This document shows, piece after piece, positions 59,856-64,000 of a stretch of 64,000 nt of DNA. A program made the position numbers and the translations under genes. The notes beneath the pieces were generated by a model. It searched no databases and had not been told where the DNA came from. It saw only the letters and a program-made list of their open reading frames with translations. Source of the stretch: an uncultured Phycisphaerales bacterium (GTDB lineage: Bacteria > Planctomycetota > Phycisphaerae > Sedimentisphaerales > Anaerohalosphaeraceae); contig CALMLO010000041.1 in the NCBI GenBank assembly GCA_937868095.1, positions 96,767 through 160,766 of the forward strand. The letters run 5' to 3'. Positions within the stretch are counted from its first letter, which is position 1; every line of letters begins with the position of its first letter.

Positions 59856-60536
59856 TTATTCGACAGCCAGCGGGATACTCGGGCTCATAGTGGCACTCAG
59901 ATACACATTTTTGATGTATGTACCTTTCATCGTAGGCGGACGAAGCCGCTTAATATGGTTGATAAACGCCTCGATGTTCTCTATCAGCTTGGCCTCATCA
60001 AAACTTAGTTTGCCCACAACGGCGTGGACATTTCCGCCGGCATCATTGCGAAACTCTACCTTACCGGCTGCAAACTCACGAACTGCCTGGACTACGTCGG
60101 CCGTCACTGTTCCGTTCTTCGGGGAGGGCATCTTGCCCTGGGGTCCCAGAATGCGTCCGAGCTTGCCAACCTTGCCCATCACCTTGGGCGAGGCAATCGC
60201 CACATCAAAATCAGCCCAGCCGCCCAGTACCTTCGCAATCAGCTCGTCAGCGCCAGCTTCAATCGCCCCAGCTGCCTTGGCCGCCTCGGCTTCTGATTCT
60301 TCACAGAAGGCAATCACCCGCCGTGCCTTGCCGATGCCGTGCGGAAGACTGACCGCCCCCCGCACCGCCTGCTCGGGCTGACTGGGATTGATACCCAAGT
60401 GCATCACAATTTCCACCGACTGGTCAAACTTGGTGGAGGCGAAGGTTTTAAGTTTCTTGACCGCCTCAGCTATAGGCAGCGGAGTTTGGACCGCTTTCTT
60501 CGCTTCGTTTTGATACCGTTTACTTCGTTGTCTCAT
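59856..60536 (-). CDS. rplA: 50S ribosomal protein uL1
   Basis: The 226-residue product starts MRQRSKRYQNEAKKAVQ at 60536 with AGGAAG close upstream. A longer frame runs 64 codons further upstream but is not uL1-like. The conserved part is ASPKVMGKVGKLGRILGPQG, followed by GTVTADVVQAVREFAAGKVE and the C-terminal RPPTMKGTYIKNVYLS. uL1 forms the E-site stalk. It follows rplK. Confidence 0.95.
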   Translation of the reverse strand: MRQRSKRYQNEAKKAVQTPLPIAEAVKKLKTFASTKFDQSVEIVMHLGINPSQPEQAVRGAVSLPHGIGKARRVIAFCEESEAEAAKAAGAIEAGADELIAKVLGGWADFDVAIASPKVMGKVGKLGRILGPQGKMPSPKNGTVTADVVQAVREFAAGKVEFRNDAGGNVHAVVGKLSFDEAKLIENIEAFINHIKRLRPPTMKGTYIKNVYLSATMSPSIPLAVE

Positions 60537-60651
60537 AATCTTCCTCGCGAAAAGTTCAGATTCGCTCCCACTGTTTGCCGTGGTCCGCATTTCCCTAATT
60601 GTAAGAGTTCCTATCGCCCTCCCAGGCCCTTCAGCCCCGGAGAGAAACCGT

Positions 60652-61077
60652 TTAATCCACCACTTCAATACCCATACTGCGTGCTGTCCCCTCAATAATC
60701 CGATCACCCTTTTCCAAAGCGTAGGCATTCAGATCCTGAAACTTCGTTTCCGTAATCTTGCGAATCTGAGCTCGCGTAACCTTGCCAACTTTTTCTTTGT
60801 TGGGAACACCGCTGCCCTTTGCTACTCCAGCTTCTTGTTTGAGCAGGACCGCAGCCGGCGGACTTTTTACAATAAATTCAAAACTCCGGTCGGTATAGAC
60901 CGTAATTTCCACCGGCACAATAGTTCCGTTGAACTCCCGTGTTCGTTCGTTGAACTGAGAAACGAACTGACCAATATTAACCCCATGCTGCCCCAGAGCC
61001 GGGCCGATGGGCGGGGCCGGCGTTGCCTGGCCGCCTGGTGCCTGCAGTTTAATGACCGTTTTAATTTCTTTTGCCAT
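60652..61077 (-). CDS. rplK: 50S ribosomal protein uL11
   Basis: The 141-residue product starts [20 protein letters not shown] at 61077, the normal length. The proline-rich hinge ([15 protein letters not shown]) and the C-terminal rRNA-binding domain (about 75-141, ending [16 protein letters not shown]) are normal. It forms the GTPase-associated centre. It follows nusG. Confidence 0.96.
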   Translation of the reverse strand: MAKEIKTVIKLQAPGGQATPAPPIGPALGQHGVNIGQFVSQFNERTREFNGTIVPVEITVYTDRSFEFIVKSPPAAVLLKQEAGVAKGSGVPNKEKVGKVTRAQIRKITETKFQDLNAYALEKGDRIIEGTARSMGIEVVD

Positions 61078-61157
61078 TGTTCCGATCCTCGATTTGCTTA
61101 TCAACAGATGCTCCCGCCAAAACCAAACTGGGCGGGGCTATTTTTCATTTCATTTAC

Positions 61158-61697
61158 TCAGACCTTTTCGATCTGCCAATATTCAATATCCAGGGGGGTA
61201 CTCCGTCCAAAAATCGTGACAATCACCCGTACAATCCCCCGCTCCGTATCAATCGAATCGACCGTCCCCTCGAAGTTTTCAAACGCCCCTTCCCGAATCT
61301 TAACTACATCACCCTTGGCAAATTCCACCTTAATATTGGGAGTATCCTCCGGTTTATCTGCCTCTTTAAGCATCTTAGCCACATCGGTATCCCGCATCGG
61401 CGTCGGAACCCCCTCGGTCCCAATGAAGTCTCCAACCCCCAGCGTTTCCTTGATAACATACCAGACATCATCTGGAATCCGACCGTCTTCTTTCGGCTCC
61501 AGCTCCATAAAAACATATCCCGGATACAGTTTTCGTTTATGAACGCGCTGCTTTCCGCCGCGGATTCGCTTAATCTGCTCGGTTGGGACAAGGATCCGCC
61601 CTACCGACTGCCCTCCTTCAATCTTTAACTTGCGTTCCAGCGCATCGCGGACCTGTTCTTCCTTATTTGAAGCGACTCGCAATACAAACCACTGCAT
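61158..61697 (-). CDS. nusG: Transcription antitermination factor NusG
   Basis: A 179-residue protein with the NGN domain (MQWFVLRVASNKEEQVRDAL, RKLYPGYVFMELEP) and a C-terminal KOW domain (FAKGDVVKIREGAFENFEGT). It binds the RNA polymerase clamp and couples to uS10 or Rho. It lies between secE and rplK. Confidence 0.96.
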   Translation of the reverse strand: MQWFVLRVASNKEEQVRDALERKLKIEGGQSVGRILVPTEQIKRIRGGKQRVHKRKLYPGYVFMELEPKEDGRIPDDVWYVIKETLGVGDFIGTEGVPTPMRDTDVAKMLKEADKPEDTPNIKVEFAKGDVVKIREGAFENFEGTVDSIDTERGIVRVIVTIFGRSTPLDIEYWQIEKV

Positions 61698-61724
61698 CCG
61701 TTTTGCCCTTTCCGGCTCCTGCGG

Positions 61725-62111
61725 CTAAAACAGCCCGATCACACTGCCGAAAAACCAGTTGAAAACCAAATCCACAACCGCCAGCCCAATCGACATCAAA
61801 ATCACCACCACAATGACCACGATCGTTGAAACTATAATTTCGTGCCGGCTGGACCAGCTCACTTTTTTGATCTCGCTCTCCGCAGCAATCAGAAAATCCG
61901 ATACCGCCGGTTTATTAATCACCCAGAACGTCAGCCAGCTTAATACCACACACAAAACAGAAGGCACCAGCGTCTGAATCAGAATCGATTGTCCGGCCAG
62001 ATGCTGATAGAGAACGGCGCAGCCAATCACAATCAGTACAAAAACTCCCAAGCCCGTTCCCAATCGGGTATAGGTCCCCTGTCCGCGTTTGTAAATTTTA
62101 TTGATTCCCAT
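61725..62111 (-). CDS. secE: Preprotein translocase subunit SecE (three membrane segments)
   Basis: A 128-residue protein with membrane segments at about 18-38, 47-66 and 93-118. The last is preceded by the conserved SecE cytoplasmic helix, LIAAESEIKKVSWSSRHEII. The basic first 15 residues are cytoplasmic. Three segments recall the E. coli form rather than the single-span form of many bacteria. SecE clamps SecY. It lies between tRNA-Trp and nusG. Confidence 0.93.
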   Translation of the reverse strand: MGINKIYKRGQGTYTRLGTGLGVFVLIVIGCAVLYQHLAGQSILIQTLVPSVLCVVLSWLTFWVINKPAVSDFLIAAESEIKKVSWSSRHEIIVSTIVVIVVVILMSIGLAVVDLVFNWFFGSVIGLF

Positions 62112-62176
62112 TCGGCTTCCTTATTCTCCGCCATCATTTCCATCCGCCTGCTCGGCCTTCGTCAAGAAAAACCCAA

Positions 62177-62249
<73 letters not shown>

Positions 62250-62268
62250 TCGACAAAACCCCGATGCC

Positions 62269-62436
62269 TTATTTCCGTCGGAGTTTATGCAGCGTGTGCT
62301 TCCGCTCCCGCTTGCAGTATTTCATCAGCTCGAGCTTCGGAGCTCCGCCCTGCACATTCACTTCTGTGCGATAGTTGCGATCCCCGCACTCCTTGCATTC
62401 CAGCCACACATATTCCCGTTTAATTGCCTTTGCCAT
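62269..62436 (-). CDS. rpmG: 50S ribosomal protein bL33, Cys4 site incomplete
   Basis: A 55-residue gene read between tuf and tRNA-Trp, starting MAKAIKREYVWLECKECGDR. Cys14 and Cys17 are present, Cys41 is present in YCKRERKHT, but the fourth ligand position (44) is Glu where the usual pattern is CPRC. Zinc binding is therefore doubtful. The tail HTLHKLRRK is normal. bL33 is near the E site. GGGATG lies before the ATG. Confidence 0.93.
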   Translation of the reverse strand: MAKAIKREYVWLECKECGDRNYRTEVNVQGGAPKLELMKYCKRERKHTLHKLRRK

Positions 62437-62490
62437 ACATCCCTCATTATCACCTTACGTTATCCTCACCCTCCCCTCAGGACGGAAGAG

Positions 62491-62526
62491 AAAAAGGGAG
62501 TGCCGCTTTTTTCTGGCGGCACCCCC
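62491..62526 (-). terminator. Intrinsic terminator downstream of tuf
   Basis: On the minus strand 11 pairs (62526-62516 with 62506-62496, one G-T) are followed by five T (62495-62491) and CTC. It ends the tuf transcript before rpmG, unless partly read through. Confidence 0.8.
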
Positions 62527-62541
62527 GAAATCTCAGACAGA

Positions 62542-63768
62542 TTACTCTAAAATCTTGGTGACTACACCGGCACCGACTGTACGTCCCCCTTCACGAATCG
62601 CGAAACGAAGCCCTTCTTCCATAGCGATCGGGGAAATAATCTCCACACCCATTTCAATGTTATCACCCGGCATACACATTTCCACCGGCTTGCCTTCACG
62701 GCTTTTAATTTCCTTAATGGTGCCTGTCACATCCGTGGTTCGGAAGAAGAACTGAGGACGATATCCTGCAAAGAAAGGCGTATGACGGCCGCCTTCTTCT
62801 TTTGTCAGTACGTACACCTCGGCATTGAAGTGCGTATGCGGCGTAATGGTTCCGGGCTTAGCCAATACCTGGCCTCGCTGCAATTCCTTCTTTTCCACCC
62901 CTCGCAGCAGAAGACCCACATTGTCCCCCGCGCGGCCTTCATCCAGCGTCTTATTGAACATTTCTACACCCGTGACAGTCGTCTTGCGGGTCTCCTTTGA
63001 CAGCCCCACGATTTCCACTTCATCACCGACTCTCACTATCCCGCGCTCGATACGTCCGGTTCCTACGGTTCCGCGTCCCTTGATGCTGAAGACATCTTCC
63101 ACCGGCATCAGGAACGGCTTGTCAATTTCACGTTCTGGAATCGGAATATACTCATCCATTACCTTCAAAAGTTCAAGAATCGGCTTGCAGGCCGGATCAT
63201 CCAGAGACGCCGCACGCATGGCCTGGCTGGCAACCCCGCGAATCACCGGAGTATCATCACCCGGGAAATTATATTTATTCAGCAGGTCTCGTACTTCCAT
63301 CTCCACCAAATCCAGCAGTTCGGGGTCATCTACCAAATCTACTTTGTTCAGAAACACAACGATTCTGGGCACATTGACCTGACGGGCCAGCAGGATATGT
63401 TCACGGGTTTGAGGCATCGGACCATCACTGGCTGAAACCACCAGAATCGCTCCATCCATCTGGGCCGCACCCGTAATCATATTCTTGACATAATCCGCAT
63501 GTCCCGGACAGTCCACGTGAGCATAGTGCCGATTCTCTGTTTCATATTCAACGTGAGCCGTTGCGATCGTCAGAATCTTAGTTTCATCGCGGCGGCCCTG
63601 CGATTCAGAGGCCTTGGCGATATCATCATACGATTTGAATTTGGACCAGCCGCATAACTCGCACACCCGCGTAATTGCTGCCGTCAAAGTCGTTTTGCCG
63701 TGGTCAACATGTCCGATGGTTCCCACATTAATATGAGGTTTTTTACGTTCAAATACTGCCTTCGCCAT
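62542..63768 (-). CDS. tuf: Elongation factor Tu
   Basis: A 408-residue EF-Tu. P-loop [29 protein letters not shown], and NKVDL are normal. Switch I differs from the usual EF-Tu: where RGITIN is expected it reads KILTIA, so the Arg-Gly-Ile is replaced while the catalytic-site Thr is kept. Domains 2 and 3 ([40 protein letters not shown]) are normal. The insert SESQGRRDE before switch I is also unusual. The gene lies between tRNA-Thr and rpmG and is followed by a terminator. Confidence 0.96.
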   Translation of the reverse strand: MAKAVFERKKPHINVGTIGHVDHGKTTLTAAITRVCELCGWSKFKSYDDIAKASESQGRRDETKILTIATAHVEYETENRHYAHVDCPGHADYVKNMITGAAQMDGAILVVSASDGPMPQTREHILLARQVNVPRIVVFLNKVDLVDDPELLDLVEMEVRDLLNKYNFPGDDTPVIRGVASQAMRAASLDDPACKPILELLKVMDEYIPIPEREIDKPFLMPVEDVFSIKGRGTVGTGRIERGIVRVGDEVEIVGLSKETRKTTVTGVEMFNKTLDEGRAGDNVGLLLRGVEKKELQRGQVLAKPGTITPHTHFNAEVYVLTKEEGGRHTPFFAGYRPQFFFRTTDVTGTIKEIKSREGKPVEMCMPGDNIEMGVEIISPIAMEEGLRFAIREGGRTVGAGVVTKILE

Positions 63769-63943
63769 GTCTTAATTCTCCTGTTTCTGAAGTCTTTTTC
63801 ATGCGCAGGGTAGGTATCGTTCTCGACCCATTGCTATCTATATCTCACGGTTTATGATCTCCGGCCCGCAAGGACCAGCCCAACGCTGCATCCTTCACAC
63901 AAAACCGCAGCATAAGGCACCTTCGGCCAATGCCTGATTCTCC

Positions 63944-64000
<57 letters not shown>

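Noticed and set aside
60537..60728. Upstream extension of uL1 by 64 codons
   Set aside because: No similarity to uL1; it overlaps the rplK 3' end, and AGGAAG supports the ATG at 60536.

Overview
The window reads as part of the chromosome of a planctomycete, most likely a Phycisphaerae / Sedimentisphaerales-type marine or sediment polysaccharide degrader. This rests on the mix of secreted proteins (dockerin-like EF-hand repeats, one PEP-CTERM sorting tail, LTD/CotH giants, a FecR protein with an NPCBM-like tail, ECF sigma of the planctomycete/verrucomicrobial kind) and on a ribosomal gene set that lacks rpmD and carries an EF-Tu with an altered switch I. No 16S gene is present, so the assignment is an inference.

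Bases 1-7215 (minus strand) hold a compact pectin/rhamnogalacturonan set read in the order PL11 lyase with dockerin, FN3 and CBM35-like modules, a two-propeller secreted hydrolase, a GH28 polygalacturonase and an SGNH acetylesterase cut by the window edge. Bases 7522-13525 (plus strand) hold an ECF sigma factor, its FecR-type anti-sigma partner with an extracytoplasmic NPCBM-like domain, a type II pseudopilin-like protein, and two secreted proteins that share a CBM96/DNRLRE-like module but end differently (dockerin versus PEP-CTERM). Bases 13603-18912 (minus) hold a GH97 and a GH2 enzyme with a discoidin-like tail, ending at a terminator shared with the convergent PEP-CTERM gene. A 2095-residue LamG/dockerin/LTD/CotH protein follows at 19261-25548 (plus).

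Bases 25627-30111 (minus) are a four-gene overlapping operon: VTC-domain polymerase, DUF4956 membrane protein, HlyD-type periplasmic adaptor and TolC-type outer-membrane lipoprotein, behind a good sigma-70 promoter. With the CotH gene beside it, this looks like a synthesis-and-export system for a polyphosphate-like polymer or a modified surface component, and it is the best candidate here for an undescribed system.

From 30442 to the end the minus strand is the translation and transcription core. In order of transcription it reads tRNA-Thr, tuf, terminator, rpmG, tRNA-Trp, secE, nusG, rplK, rplA, rplJ, rplL, rpoB, rpoC, rpsL, rpsG, terminator, fusA, then the S10-spc-alpha genes rpsJ to rplQ with secY, adk, map and infA inside, then a HIT hydrolase, the initiator tRNA and a terminator. 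The most striking element is uL22 (rplV), which carries about 70 extra N-terminal residues resembling a Cro/CI (XRE) helix-turn-helix. Smaller oddities are the EF-Tu switch I, a bL33 with a broken Cys4 site, an initiator tRNA with a C1/C72 mismatch, and a divergent rifampicin region in RpoB.
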